A stretch of DNA of 55,784 bases from an uncultured Myxococcales bacterium (lineage in GTDB: Bacteria; Myxococcota_A; UBA9042), in the NCBI GenBank assembly GCA_903924465.1, contig CAIYBN010000036.1, positions 1 to 55,784 on the forward strand. The letters are read 5' to 3'. The translations under genes and the position numbers were made by a program. Below are positions 8,913 through 20,300 of the stretch, piece by piece. The notes beneath the pieces are model-generated. The model was given only the letters and a program-made list of their open reading frames with translations. It was not told where the DNA came from and did no database searches. The stretch's first letter is position 1. Each line of letters opens with the position of its first letter.

Positions 8913-9977
8913 CTACCAGCCAAGCCCCGCACCCAACTGCATCACATCCATCGCATACTCAACCCGCCCACTTGTCGGCGAATAGCCAAGCAGCGACAAG
9001 CCCAACGAATCCTCCGGATTCGGCGCCGTGCGCGTCAGCTCCGTATGCGAATAGCCGACCGTCACCACGGTCCGCTCGTTGATCCGCCAGCCAAAATCGC
9101 ACGCCAGCGCCATGTACGGTGCGGTGTCCATGGAATGGGTCCGGATGAACGGGTTGTTCGGATAGGTGTAGGTAATTGAATTGCCGAAATGAAGCCCGAG
9201 ATCCGCGGAAGCAAAGAAATGGTCGAGAAAGTGCAAGCGCGCGCCGAGATCCACCGTGCCCGACAGGAAGGGCGCGGATGTGTAGGACCCCGCCGCCGTC
9301 GACGCGGTGAAGGTGCCGGCAAATTGTTGGCGCACAACGGCCTGGGCCGAGACTTCGATGGTGTCAATGACGGCGCCAAACCAGAGATTGGCGCTGAGCG
9401 TGTGCCAAGGCGACAGTTGGCTGCCGGTCTGCTGTGAGTCCGCCAGCGTCAGGCCGCCAAAGGACGGTGTGTAGCCCAAGCCGGCGGCGAGAAAGAGCTT
9501 GTCGTGCAGCGCGCCGAGAATGCGATAGCTGAGACTGAGCGTTGGACTGGATGGACCGCCAGAATTCGTGGACGTACGCGTCCCCAAGTCAGGGCTGGAG
9601 GGGGTGGTCACCGTGTGGGCATAGCTCACGCGGTCGCTCAGGGAAATGGACCAGGTGTCGCTGAGGCCATAGGTCATCGCCAAGCTCAAGCCAGCGGCCG
9701 TCGTCGCCGCAGCTGAGGTTGGCACGCCAGATGCCGTTGGAACGATGCTTGGACTGAGGTAGGACGGGGCAAAGACGTCCTCATGGTCGCGCAGAAACGT
9801 GTCGGTGCCGAGATTGACCTGGAAATGCCCGCGGGGCACGCGGTAATGCAGCGTGTCGTTGCGGTTCTCCTCATAGACATGGTCGGATTCCTGGGCGAAA
9901 GCGGTTGTCGATGCCAGGCACGCGAGTATCAGCAGCCATCGCGCGCCGCCTTCGGAATGTTGGGGATGCAATCGCAC
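8913..9977 (-). CDS. Outer-membrane beta-barrel protein
   Basis: A 354-residue exported protein. GTG 9977 is the preferred start: AAGGAG lies 9 nt upstream and the signal peptide (WLLILACLASTTAFA, cleaved before QES) then has a normal length. The mature part alternates polar and aromatic residues in amphipathic strands (LSLAMTYGLSDTWSISLSDR, ASADLGLHFG, INERTVVTVGYSHTE) and ends in Trp, both typical of outer-membrane barrels. The pattern is close to the phenol-degradation meta-pathway porin-like family, but that is only a resemblance. It follows the propeller lipoprotein gene by 110 bp on the same strand and could be co-transcribed with it. Confidence 0.75.
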   Translation of the reverse strand: MRLHPQHSEGGARWLLILACLASTTAFAQESDHVYEENRNDTLHYRVPRGHFQVNLGTDTFLRDHEDVFAPSYLSPSIVPTASGVPTSAAATTAAGLSLAMTYGLSDTWSISLSDRVSYAHTVTTPSSPDLGTRTSTNSGGPSSPTLSLSYRILGALHDKLFLAAGLGYTPSFGGLTLADSQQTGSQLSPWHTLSANLWFGAVIDTIEVSAQAVVRQQFAGTFTASTAAGSYTSAPFLSGTVDLGARLHFLDHFFASADLGLHFGNSITYTYPNNPFIRTHSMDTAPYMALACDFGWRINERTVVTVGYSHTELTRTAPNPEDSLGLSLLGYSPTSGRVEYAMDVMQLGAGLGW

Positions 9978-10087
9978 GTGGTGTCGCTCCTTGAACGCCG
10001 CACCGGCGCGTTCGTCCTGCCAGCACTGACGGTGACGTGGCATCGAGTCTGGACACACGAACGGGCACCGTCAAGCGTGCCGCAGCC

Positions 10088-13000
10088 CTACTGGCAAACG
10101 CCCGCACTGCATGTCTTGCCGACGCCACATACGGTGCCGTCCGCGAGCGTGCCGTGCCAACAGCCGTTGTGCGCGGCGTCGCAGGTATCGGTGGTGCAAG
10201 GTTCGCTGTCGTCGCAGGCGTTCAGCAGCGTTTGGGCGCAGATGCCGGACGCGCTGCACGAGGCGTTGCCCCAAGCGTCTGTGCGAATCAGCCAGGCATC
10301 GTCGCTGTTGCCGGCCACGAGCGAGGTCAGTCCTGCGACGACGAATCCATCGGTCAAGGCCTGGATCGCGAGGCCCCTGTCGCTGCCCGTGCCGCCCAGG
10401 TAGCGATTCCAGCGGGCGTTGCCCGACAAATCGGTGCGGACAAGCCACTCATCGGTCGCGCCGGAGAGGGTTGGTTGCCCATAGCCAGTCAAGGCAAAGC
10501 CGTTGCCCAGCGCTGCGAGACCGTAAGCCGCAGCGCTCGGGCCGACACTGGCCAATTTCTGCTGCCACGCGACGTTGCCCGCGAGATCCGTGCGTACGAG
10601 CCACATCGCCGTGCTGGTCATGCCGGCCAGCGCAAAGCCATCCGGCAAGGCGACAACGGCGTTGAAGCGTTCATAATCGGCATCTGTGCCGATATTCTTC
10701 TGCCAGAGCTGCGCCCCCGTGACATCCGTGCGCACGATCCAGCCATTGCCCCAACCGTCGTTGCTGTTCATGCCAGCGACGAGGAAGCCGTCGTCCAGCG
10801 CGGCGAGTGCAAAGCCGTACTCTCCGAGAGACGTGCCGTAGGTGTTGTCCCACAGGAAGTTGCCGTTCGCGTCCGTTCGCACGAGCCACATGTCCATCTG
10901 ACCGGCGCCCTTGGAGCGCGTGGAGCCGCCCAGTGCAAAACCACCGCCGCTGACGGCGACCAGCGCATTGGCCTGGTCGTCCAAAACGCCGCCGTAGGTG
11001 CGTTCCCACGTCGTCACGCCCTGGAGGTCGGTGCGCCGGAGCGAGGCATCCTGCACGCCCTGGCCGGAATCGGTACCGTTGGTGCCGGCAAAGACGATGC
11101 CATCGCTCTGTGCAAGAACCGCGTTCGCCTTGTTGTACAACGTGCTGTAGGTGCGATCCCAAAGCACTTTGCCCATGTTGTCCATGCGCACCAGCCACGC
11201 GTTGGCGACGCCGTTGCTCCGCGATGCGTTGGAGCCGACAGCCACGTAGCCGTCGGGCAACACGGCCACGGCGGCAAAGCTGTCAGTCGATTTGCCGCCA
11301 TTGGTCACATTCCATGGCGCGACGCCGGTCACCGTGCAAACGCCGTTCGCGCAGTTGTCGCCAGTCGTGCAGGCGCTGCCATCGTCGCAGGGCGCGGTGT
11401 TAGCCACGTGCGTGCAGCCGGTCTGCGGATCGCACGCGTCGTTGGTGCAGACGTTGCCGTCATCGCAGGACCCGGCGGGGTGCGTGCAGGATTGACCATC
11501 GCAGCCGTCGCGGGTGCACACGGAGCCGTCGTCACAGTTGGTCACCGCGCAAACTGTGCAGGCGGACTGGCCGTAACGGTCGGTGCGCAGCAGCAGCGCG
11601 GCCGGCGTATATCCGCCTCCGGCATTGGTCACACCCACCGTGAGTACGCCGTCGGGCAACGCCACGACGGCATTGCCCGCCGCCGTTGTGCCCCACCAGG
11701 TGGATGCAATGGACCGCGATGAAACCATCGTCCCGTCGAAGTCCGTGCGCAGCGCGTAGAATTGCGAGCCAGCGTAGGTACCCGCAACGGCAAAGCCGTC
11801 GGGCAACAGCGCGATGGCGTTGCCGGCGGATGCGGAGTCGTAGGTCTTGCCCCAAATCGGATAGCCGGCAGCGTTCGTGCGGGTGAGCCAAAGTTGCACG
11901 GTCCCCGAGCCGCTCGTGCGCGTACCCGTCAGCGCAAATCCGTCCGCGAGCGCGACGACGCCGTTGAAGGCCAATCCGTTGACGCCATCCGCCAAGGCGC
12001 GTTGCCACTGCACGACACCGTTTGCGTCCATGCGGACAAGCCAGCCCAGACCCGCCGCCGTGCCCGCCAGCGCGAAGCCGTCCGGCAACGGCACCAAGCC
12101 GCCAAACGATTCCGTTGAAGCCGTGCCGTAAGTTTTGTCCCACAAAGTGTTGCCGCTGGCATCGGTGCGCACGAGCCAACCGTCTGCCGCACCTGCACCT
12201 TTCGACGTCGTGCTGCCGGCCAGTAGGTAGCCGTCGCTCAACGCCGCCATCGCCGCAAAGCCATCGGTGCCGCCGCCACCGTACGTGTCCACCCAGTCGG
12301 TGTTGCCGGCCAAATCTGTGCGCAGAAGCCAGCCGTCGGTGTTGCCGGCGCTGTTGGTCTTCGTGCCGGCAAAGGCCAAGCCGTCGACCTGCGTGGCGAT
12401 GGCGGAAAACTGGTTCTTGCCGTTGTAGGAACTCTCAAACTGCTGCCACACCAGTTGTGCATCCAGGTCGGTGCGGGCAATCATGCCGTAACCGCCATTT
12501 CCGCCAGCGAAAATGTAGCCCCCGTTCACGACGGCCACAGCATTCCACGCAATGGCGTACGAGCTGACGCCATTCAACAAGTGCGGTCCGGTTCCCACGC
12601 AGGCGCCGCCCACGCATGCGTCTGGACTCGTGCAGGGCATGCCGTCGTCACAAGGCAGGCTGTTGAAACCGTTGAGGCAGCCCTTTGTCGGGTCGCAACT
12701 GTCGGTCGTGCAAACATTGCCGTCGTTGCAGCCGGCACTGACGTCCACGTTGCTGCAGCCCTGCGTGGCATCGCATTGCGCCTGGGTGCAGAGGCTCCCG
12801 TCATCGCAGCTGGCCATGGTCTTCGCCAGGCAGCTGCCGGCAGCTTCGCACGTCTGGTCACCCCAACTGTCCAAGCGCACGAGCCATGCGTCCTGCACGC
12901 CGCTGCCCCAGGAATCCGTCGTGCCGGCGGCGACGAGGCCATCGTTCAGGCCCGCGATGGCCGCGAAGGTATCGGTGCCCGCGTGATCGAAGGTGCGGTC

Positions 13001-16000
13001 CCATTGCACTTTGCCAGCAAAGTCCGTGACGAGGAGGCGTCCGGCGGAAGTGGCGTTGTCGGCGATGCTGGTGCCGCCGATGGCATAGCCATACGGCAGC
13101 GCGAGAAGCGCGGTCGCACCGTCGCCATACCACGTGACCAGGTTGCGTTGCCACAGCAACGTGCCCAGCGCGTCCGTGCACGCGAGCACCGTGTTCGACC
13201 CGGAAACGCCCGAGAGCACAAGGCCGCCGTCCGCGGTGCCGACCACAGCGCGGCTGGTGAAGCCGTATTGTTTCTGCCAAAGCGGCTGCCCGGCTGCGTC
13301 GGTGCGCACGACCGTGTTTCCCGTCAGCGCAAAGCCATCGGCCAGCGCGCCGAGGCCTGTCGGCAGATCTGTTCCGACGAACTGGCTCCATTGCACCTGT
13401 CCCGACGCGTCGGTCCGCAAGAGCCAAGCGTTGAGGCTGCCGGACGTGACGGCATAGCCGGCAGCAGCCAGGCCGTCTTGGACGGCGACGAGGCCTTGGA
13501 ACGCTCCCCACTGCATCGTGGGCAATGCGGCTTGCCAAAGCACCGAGCCTTGAGCGTCCGTGCCAAACAAACGGGGCTGGGTGTCGCCCGAAGGCGGCCC
13601 GGAATTGCCCGCAAGTGCAATGCCGTTCGGCAACGCAGCCATACCGGCAAGCGTCTGCTCGTCTGCGTCGCCATACGTCTTGTCCCAAAGTCGCGTCCCT
13701 TGCGTGTTCGTGCGCACCAGCCAGAAATCCTTGCCGCCCGCGCCCTTCGACATCGTCGTGCCGGCGAGTGCAAAGCCGTCGTCCAGCGCCACGACTGCCG
13801 CGGCCACGTCCTTGCCGCCGCCGCCGTAGGTGGCCTCGAAAAGGGTAATTGAACTGGTGCCGCACAGCTGCGGCGTGCAGCCTGCCTTGGGCTGGCACGC
13901 GTTGGTGACATCGCAACTTGCCGCCACCGGCGTGTGAACACAGCCATCCGCCGCGGTGCAAATGTCCGCCGTGCATGGGTCCTTGTCGTCGCAGAGGCTC
14001 GCCGTGTTGGTCGCGCAACTTCCTGAATCGCTGCATGAACTGGCGCCCCAGGAGTCCGTGCGCACAAGCCACATATCGGAACCGCCGGCGCCTTGCGACT
14101 GCGTCGAACCGGCGATGGCCAAACCGTCAGGCAGGGCCGCCATTGCGTACGCCTTGTCGTCCGCATTGCCGCCCAGTTTGCGGTCCCACAACGTTCCGCC
14201 CAGCGGATCCGTTCGCAGCAACCAGACGTTGGCGCCGGTTTCGAAGTTGGTGCCGGCCATCGCGAAGCCATCGGGCAAAGCCACCAGCGCAGACATCGCG
14301 TCAAGCGTGCCAGCGTACCCCGTCGCGTAGGTGCGGCTCCACAAAACCGCCCCCTGCGCGTCGGTGCGAACCAGCCAAATGTCTGATTCACCCGATGCAA
14401 CGACGATTTTGCCGACGAGGGCGAAACCGTCGGGGAGGACCGCCAGACCCGATTGGCCCGCGGCGGCGTCGCCAGGAAGTGAACGGCGCCACAGCTCCGT
14501 GCCCGTCGCGTCCGTGCGCACAAGGGTCGAAGGCGATCCGCCAGCCAGCGCGAAGCCGTCCGGAAGGGCGACCAACGCGCTGAACGTGTCTGTATTGTTG
14601 AAGATGTGCTGCCAGCTGACGTCGCCGGCACTGTCCGTTCGCAGCAGCCAACCGCGGTTTCCCCAATTCGCGCCGTCCCACGTGCTGCCGGCTGCGGCGA
14701 TGCCGTCTGGCAACGCACTGACCGCAGCAAAGGAATCGTTGCCTTGCGTGCCGTACGCCTTGTTCCAGATCGCCTTGCCCTGACCGTCGGTGCGCACCAA
14801 CCAGCCGTCGTTGCCGCCATTGCCGCTCGACGCGGTCGTCCCGGCGAACACGATGCCACCGGCGAAGGCCGCCACGCTGCTCGGCGTGTCGCTGTTGAAG
14901 CCGCCAAATGTCTTGGACCACAGCAACTTGCCGTCTGCCGTCGTGCGCACCACATACGCGTCGTCTGAACCGTTTGCACTCGTCGTGCCCGCCAGCGCGA
15001 AGCCGTCGCCCAACCAGGCGACCGCACGGGCGCTCTCGTTTGCCGTCGTGCCATAGGTTGCATCGAAGGCGGCGACCGGGCCGCCAACACAGGCGCCGTT
15101 CTTGCAAGTGCCACTTTCCGTACAGGGATCGCTGTCCTCGCAGCTGGCGCTGTTGGCAGCGTGGACACAGCCAAGCGCTGGCGAGCAGCTGTCGTCGGTG
15201 CAAACGTTGCCATCGGCGCACGCGCCGGCTGGCAGGCCGACGTGCAAGCAGCCCGTCAGTGGATTGCACGAATCGGTGGTGCACACGTTGGCGTCGTTGC
15301 AGGGGTCGGTCGTGCCTTTGCACTGGCCCTGCAGGCAGGTGTCGCCCGTTGTGCAGGCGTCGCCATCATCGCACGCGCCGCCGCTGAGTTTCTTGTGCGT
15401 ACAAGCAAGGGTCGGATCACACCCGTCCTGTGTGCACGGCTCGTCATCGCTGCAGTCCAACGTGTTCGCCTGGCATGTGCCGTTCATGCAAGCGTCGCCG
15501 GTCGTGCACGGATTGCCGTCGCTGCACGCGCTGCCGTTGACCACCGCGCCATGGCTGCACCCCGTGCCGGGGGTGCACTCGTCAGTCGTGCAGACATCGC
15601 CGTCGCTGCACGCTTTCGGCTGGCCCACGCAGATGCCGTAGATGCACAAGTCGGCGTCCGAGCACGCGTTGCCATCGTCGCAGGTGCCGGTCAAAGGCGC
15701 GTGCACGCAGCCGAGCTTCGCGTCGCAAGCGTCCGTCGTGCACGTTGAGCCGTCGTCGCAGTTCGCGGGACTACCGGCGTGGCACGTGCCGCCGCTGCAC
15801 GCATCGCCCAAAGTGCAGGCGTCGCCGTCTGAACACGTGCCGCTCAGCGCGAGGTTCACGCAACCAACGTTGGCGTCGCAGGAATCGGCGGTGCAATCCT
15901 CGCCGTCGCCGCAGTCCTTCGGCTTGCCGACGCAAACGCCGTACACACACTGGTCCGCGATCGAGCACGCGTCGCCATCGTCGCACGGGCCCGTCAACGG

Positions 16001-16939
16001 CACATGCACGCAGCCGATGGCCTTGTCGCAAGCATCGCTGGTGCAGGAACTGCCGTCGTCACAGGCCAACGGTGTGCCGGGCACGCATCCCCCCGCCGCG
16101 CAGCTGTCGGCCGTGGTGCACGCATCGCCATCGGAGCACGTCGCTGCGTTGGGCAGGTGCGTACAGCCGAACGACGAGCAGGAATCGTCCGTGCACACGT
16201 TGCCATCGCCGCACGCGCCGCTCGCATCGTGCACGCACGGCGCCGGCGACGCAGGATCGCAAGTGTCCAAAGTGCACGCGAACCCATCGTCGCAGTTCAG
16301 CGGCTTGCCGGTGCACGCGCCGCCTTCGCAGTGATCCTCGTTTGTGCACGCGTTGCCGTCGTCGCACGCGCCAGCGACGGGCGGATGCACGCACGCGCCC
16401 GTCAGGCACAAGTCGTACGTGCAAACGTTGTCGTCCTCGCACAGCGCGGTGGCGGGCTCATCGACGACGCCGTCGCAGTTGTCATCCTTGCCGTTGCACG
16501 TCTCGGTGGCCGGGACGCAGAGGGGAGCCGCGTCGGTTGCGGCATCGTTTGCGTCTATTGCCAGCACGGCATCAATCTCCGTGTCGTTCGGCGCCACGTC
16601 TGAGTCGGCCACGACATCGGGAACCGCTGCGTCCGCGTCGGTGGCATCAGCCGGCGCCGCGTCGACGTCAACACCGAGGTCGGCAATCTCATCGGCCGCA
16701 GTGTCCGCGTTCGCTTGGTCGTCGGCTGAATCCAGGTTCGCATCCAGCGCATCTGCCACAGAATCAAGATCTTGGATGTCCGCAGCAGCATCGGCGATTG
16801 CCGCATCTGGCGCCGCATCCTCGCCATTGCCGACGCCATCCGCGGCGGTCAAAGTCAGTGGATTGCCGCACGCCATCGCAAAAGGCAGCAGCAACGCCGG
16901 AACCAGGCGAATGACGGTTGGAAACCTAAAAGGCGCCAT
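10088..16939 (-). CDS. Giant lipoprotein with four seven-bladed propellers
   Basis: A 2,283-residue protein. ATG 16939 follows GCGAGGTTCACG and opens a signal peptide with lipobox-like AMAC (Cys24). Residues 30-140 are an Asp/Ala-rich linker; residues 146-161 (TETCNGKDDNCDGVVD) match the MopE-like metal-binding motif; residues 165-618 are Cys cassettes of the form CxDGxxCTxDxC...GCxH. Then come four blocks, about 622-968, 1030-1364, 1455-1794 and 1874-2228, separated by shorter Cys cassettes. Each block has seven repeats of the form DGFALAGxT...WLVRTDxxGxxLWxxxYG. The first strand precedes repeat 1, and the last repeat stops at RTDSWG or similar, as in a propeller closed by an N-terminal strand. 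The last 40 residues are again Cys-rich. Likely a surface adhesin or scaffold. Confidence 0.85.
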   Translation of the reverse strand: MAPFRFPTVIRLVPALLLPFAMACGNPLTLTAADGVGNGEDAAPDAAIADAAADIQDLDSVADALDANLDSADDQANADTAADEIADLGVDVDAAPADATDADAAVPDVVADSDVAPNDTEIDAVLAIDANDAATDAAPLCVPATETCNGKDDNCDGVVDEPATALCEDDNVCTYDLCLTGACVHPPVAGACDDGNACTNEDHCEGGACTGKPLNCDDGFACTLDTCDPASPAPCVHDASGACGDGNVCTDDSCSSFGCTHLPNAATCSDGDACTTADSCAAGGCVPGTPLACDDGSSCTSDACDKAIGCVHVPLTGPCDDGDACSIADQCVYGVCVGKPKDCGDGEDCTADSCDANVGCVNLALSGTCSDGDACTLGDACSGGTCHAGSPANCDDGSTCTTDACDAKLGCVHAPLTGTCDDGNACSDADLCIYGICVGQPKACSDGDVCTTDECTPGTGCSHGAVVNGSACSDGNPCTTGDACMNGTCQANTLDCSDDEPCTQDGCDPTLACTHKKLSGGACDDGDACTTGDTCLQGQCKGTTDPCNDANVCTTDSCNPLTGCLHVGLPAGACADGNVCTDDSCSPALGCVHAANSASCEDSDPCTESGTCKNGACVGGPVAAFDATYGTTANESARAVAWLGDGFALAGTTSANGSDDAYVVRTTADGKLLWSKTFGGFNSDTPSSVAAFAGGIVFAGTTASSGNGGNDGWLVRTDGQGKAIWNKAYGTQGNDSFAAVSALPDGIAAAGSTWDGANWGNRGWLLRTDSAGDVSWQHIFNNTDTFSALVALPDGFALAGGSPSTLVRTDATGTELWRRSLPGDAAAGQSGLAVLPDGFALVGKIVVASGESDIWLVRTDAQGAVLWSRTYATGYAGTLDAMSALVALPDGFAMAGTNFETGANVWLLRTDPLGGTLWDRKLGGNADDKAYAMAALPDGLAIAGSTQSQGAGGSDMWLVRTDSWGASSCSDSGSCATNTASLCDDKDPCTADICTAADGCVHTPVAASCDVTNACQPKAGCTPQLCGTSSITLFEATYGGGGKDVAAAVVALDDGFALAGTTMSKGAGGKDFWLVRTNTQGTRLWDKTYGDADEQTLAGMAALPNGIALAGNSGPPSGDTQPRLFGTDAQGSVLWQAALPTMQWGAFQGLVAVQDGLAAAGYAVTSGSLNAWLLRTDASGQVQWSQFVGTDLPTGLGALADGFALTGNTVVRTDAAGQPLWQKQYGFTSRAVVGTADGGLVLSGVSGSNTVLACTDALGTLLWQRNLVTWYGDGATALLALPYGYAIGGTSIADNATSAGRLLVTDFAGKVQWDRTFDHAGTDTFAAIAGLNDGLVAAGTTDSWGSGVQDAWLVRLDSWGDQTCEAAGSCLAKTMASCDDGSLCTQAQCDATQGCSNVDVSAGCNDGNVCTTDSCDPTKGCLNGFNSLPCDDGMPCTSPDACVGGACVGTGPHLLNGVSSYAIAWNAVAVVNGGYIFAGGNGGYGMIARTDLDAQLVWQQFESSYNGKNQFSAIATQVDGLAFAGTKTNSAGNTDGWLLRTDLAGNTDWVDTYGGGGTDGFAAMAALSDGYLLAGSTTSKGAGAADGWLVRTDASGNTLWDKTYGTASTESFGGLVPLPDGFALAGTAAGLGWLVRMDANGVVQWQRALADGVNGLAFNGVVALADGFALTGTRTSGSGTVQLWLTRTNAAGYPIWGKTYDSASAGNAIALLPDGFAVAGTYAGSQFYALRTDFDGTMVSSRSIASTWWGTTAAGNAVVALPDGVLTVGVTNAGGGYTPAALLLRTDRYGQSACTVCAVTNCDDGSVCTRDGCDGQSCTHPAGSCDDGNVCTNDACDPQTGCTHVANTAPCDDGSACTTGDNCANGVCTVTGVAPWNVTNGGKSTDSFAAVAVLPDGYVAVGSNASRSNGVANAWLVRMDNMGKVLWDRTYSTLYNKANAVLAQSDGIVFAGTNGTDSGQGVQDASLRRTDLQGVTTWERTYGGVLDDQANALVAVSGGGFALGGSTRSKGAGQMDMWLVRTDANGNFLWDNTYGTSLGEYGFALAALDDGFLVAGMNSNDGWGNGWIVRTDVTGAQLWQKNIGTDADYERFNAVVALPDGFALAGMTSTAMWLVRTDLAGNVAWQQKLASVGPSAAAYGLAALGNGFALTGYGQPTLSGATDEWLVRTDLSGNARWNRYLGGTGSDRGLAIQALTDGFVVAGLTSLVAGNSDDAWLIRTDAWGNASCSASGICAQTLLNACDDSEPCTTDTCDAAHNGCWHGTLADGTVCGVGKTCSAGVCQ

Positions 16940-17333
16940 CGTGAACCTCGCGAGCAGATGGGACGAACACGTCGCGTTGCGGGCGTGTGCGGGACCCGGA
17001 ATGCGCAGGAACATAGCAGTCAGTCCGCTGAAGCTCAAGGGAACTACTGACTTGTTGAGTAGGTTTCCGACCGCCGTTCCAGGCCTGCGTCCGCTTCCGG
17101 CCTCGTCCCGGACTTCGACACGGGACTTCGAAGGTGAACGGAACGCGGCCACAGGTCACGTGGCTCCCGCTGTGTCACCGCCCTGTCATATCAAGCACTT
17201 CTGACCCCCGTGGACCCTTGAAAATATGGGCGACCGTGTCACGCTACCCCACACAGCCGTCGTGGAGGAGATGCCCGGCCGCTTGCAATCAGGTGGATGT
17301 GGCCGCGGCACCTTCGCGGCATGAGGGGAGTTC
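16940..17333. promoter_or_regulatory. 394-bp divergent promoter region
   Basis: This region lies between two divergent lipoprotein genes and must hold both promoters. No gene is seen. The best rightward -35 is TTGAAA at 17218-17223, but the -10 about 17 bp on is poor, so no promoter is firmly assigned. The rightward gene has a strong ribosome site (GGGGAG) just before 17334. Confidence 0.4.
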
Positions 17334-20300
17334 ATGATGCTTGGACGAATGCACGCGATCTTGTGCTTGGGAATCGCCTGCCTCTTTGCGACCGGTTGCG
17401 GCAACGCCATCGGCGGCACAGGACTGGACATTGGCCTGACGGGGGCGAGTGACACCAGCGTCTTTGACATCTTGCCCGTCAAGTACATTGCCAAAGCCTG
17501 CACCGCCGATGCGCAATGCGATGCCTACGACGATGGCAACAAGTGCAACGGGGTGTGGTACTGCGACAAGGGGTTCTGCCACTCCAAGGCGAACTCGGCT
17601 GTCACGTGCAATGACGGCTACGATACCGCCTGCAACACCAACAAATGCAATCCGACGACCGGCGTGTGCGACCATGTCGTCGCGCCCGAAGGCGGCGCGT
17701 GCGACGACGGCATCGCGTGCACCGTCGGCGAAACCTGCCGCGGCGGCGTCTGCGGCGGCGGCGCGGCCAAGGCTTGCACCTCCGGCCTGGCGTGCAACGA
17801 AGCCACCGGCGGATGCAGCCCAGCTTCCGGCAGCTGCGGCAGTCCATTTGTCATCTCTGCCTTGCCGTTTGCCATCGACGCCGAGACGGTGCAATTGACG
17901 CAGTCATCGGACACATGCGGCGTCAACGCTGGCAATGATCCGGGGTTCATTACCGGCAAGACTGCGGTCGGTGAAGGGTACTCGCACTTCTACAAGGTGA
18001 CGGCAGGCGCTCCTTTCTCGGCGTTGCTCATCGACTCGCCGGATGCCAACTTGTGGGACATGTACAAGTCGTCCGGCTACGATCCTGTGTATGGCACCGG
18101 GGTACACTACTACTACTGCGATCCCGGCAGCGTCTTCGATCCAATGCCGCCGCCGTGCCCGTATGACTGCCCGGCAGCGCCGTATACCAAGTGCGCTGTG
18201 CCGGCGACCCTCTCGCAGGAATTGCACGGAGCCAAATCGCTCGTCGTCAGCCGACGCGTCAGCAGCGCGTATCCGTCCTACACGCTGCAAGTCACGTGCG
18301 ACGCCAATGCCTGTGGCGACGCGCAGTGCGGCTTTGACCCCTGCGGCAAGCTATGTGGCACTTGCCCGACCGGCAGCCTCTGCGATCAGGACCGCAAGTG
18401 CCGGCCTCAGGGCGAATCGTGCGAAAACCCGATCCCCATCAGCGCTTTCCCCGCGGAACTGGACGGCACCGTCGGCAATCAGTCCAACTACGAATTCACG
18501 ACGTTTTGCAGCGCCACGCCGGCCGCGCAGGGCTTTGCGTCGGAGGGCGACACAACCATCTTCAGCATTCACACCAAGGTGGCTGGTAGCTACCGGTTCA
18601 CCGCCAGAACCACGAGCAGCCACGGCAGCGCGGGCCTGCTCTGGCTGGCCGACCGATGCAACGGCTTGGATTGCCTCGATGCAGCCAATGCGCTGCAACA
18701 AGGCAACACGCAGGCGACCAGCGTGAGTCTCGCGACGACGTTGCAGGCCAACCAGGAATACCGGTTGTTCTTCGCGGGCTCCGGCGACTACCACCTCTCG
18801 GCGTGCCAACGCGCGTGCGATGGCAAAGTCTGTGGCCCGGACGGCTGTGGCGGCACCTGCGGGGATTGTGCCGGAAGCGCCTGCGCACCCGACCAGAAAT
18901 CCTGCTGCTCCGACCTGTGTGGCGACAAGATTTGCGGTCAGACGGTGTGCGGCACGTCCTGCGGTAGCTGCCCGGGCACCAAGGTCTGCGGCGCTGACCA
19001 GAAGTCCTGCGTCATTGCGCCCGGCGACACGTGCGCAACCGCGTTTCCGGTCGGCGCGCTGCCGTTTACCGGCAACGCCAAGACGACCGACGGTGAAGGC
19101 GATTACTCCGCCGTCCTCTGTCAATTCGGTGGCTTGTGGGGCAAGGGCTCGCGGGACCAAGTCTGGGCGTTCACTCCGCAAGCCGCTGGCGACTACGCAA
19201 TCGGCGTCACCGGTGATTTCGACGCTGCGGTCTACGTCGTCGACACGTGCGCCGCAGTCGCGCCGAAATGCACGCCAGGAACGATGCAACCCGCGTCGTC
19301 TCCAGCGAATCCATTCATCGTCACGTTGCCCGCAGGCAAGGTCGCTTACATCGTCGTCGACGGAATCGACAACGCCACGCCTGGCGCCAGCGGCAAGTAC
19401 TCGCTGACCGTCACCAAGCAAGGCGGTCCCGTTTGCGGCAATGGCACGTGCGAAGCGGGTGAGAACTCCAGCAATTGCCTGCAGGATTGCCCCATCGCGC
19501 CCGACGCAGGCAGCACGGACGTCGCTGCTTCCGACACGACGTCTGGCCCCACATCACTCGATTTCGCCGCGTGGCCGCTTCCCGCCGATGCGCCACCGGC
19601 GTACAACTACGCCCTCGACGCGAACACGGTCACGGACCAAACGACCGGCCTGACGTGGCAGCGCAACGTGGCCACGCCCGCCGACCGCACCACCGCGGTC
19701 GCCTACTGCGACGCGCTCAGCCTCGGCGGCCAATCCGACTGGCGTTTGCCCACCCGCATCGAACTCCTCTCGCTGATCGACACCAGCAACGTGTTTCCGG
19801 TCCTGAGCACGACAATCTTCCCCGGCACGCCCACCGGCAACGCGAGCACGTCCGTGTGGTTCTGGAGCGTCTCAACCGATGTCCAGGATCCCGGCTACGG
19901 CTGGGGCGTCGACTTCGCGTTGGGCCTGATGAAGGCCACCGCCTTCACGACTACGGCGCAAGTGCGCTGCGTTCGGGCCGGAAAAGTCCCTCCGAGCCAG
20001 CACTACACGGTCAACAACACCACGGTTGTCGACAACGCGACTGGATTGATGTGGCAGAAAGTGCCGGGAACTACCGCAGCGACGCAGGCGGCGGCGATCA
20101 CGCAGTGCCAGACGCTCTCGCTGGGCGGCTTTGCGACCGGATGGCGCCTGCCAGGCAAAAAGGAACTCGAAAGCCTGGTCGACGTCTCGACATTCGGCCC
20201 GGCCGTCGCCGCGAACGTCTTCCAGGTCGGCAACATGACGGCATTTTGGAGCAACGCCGCGCCGGCAACCTACACGGGCAATGCGTACCAAGTGTTCATG

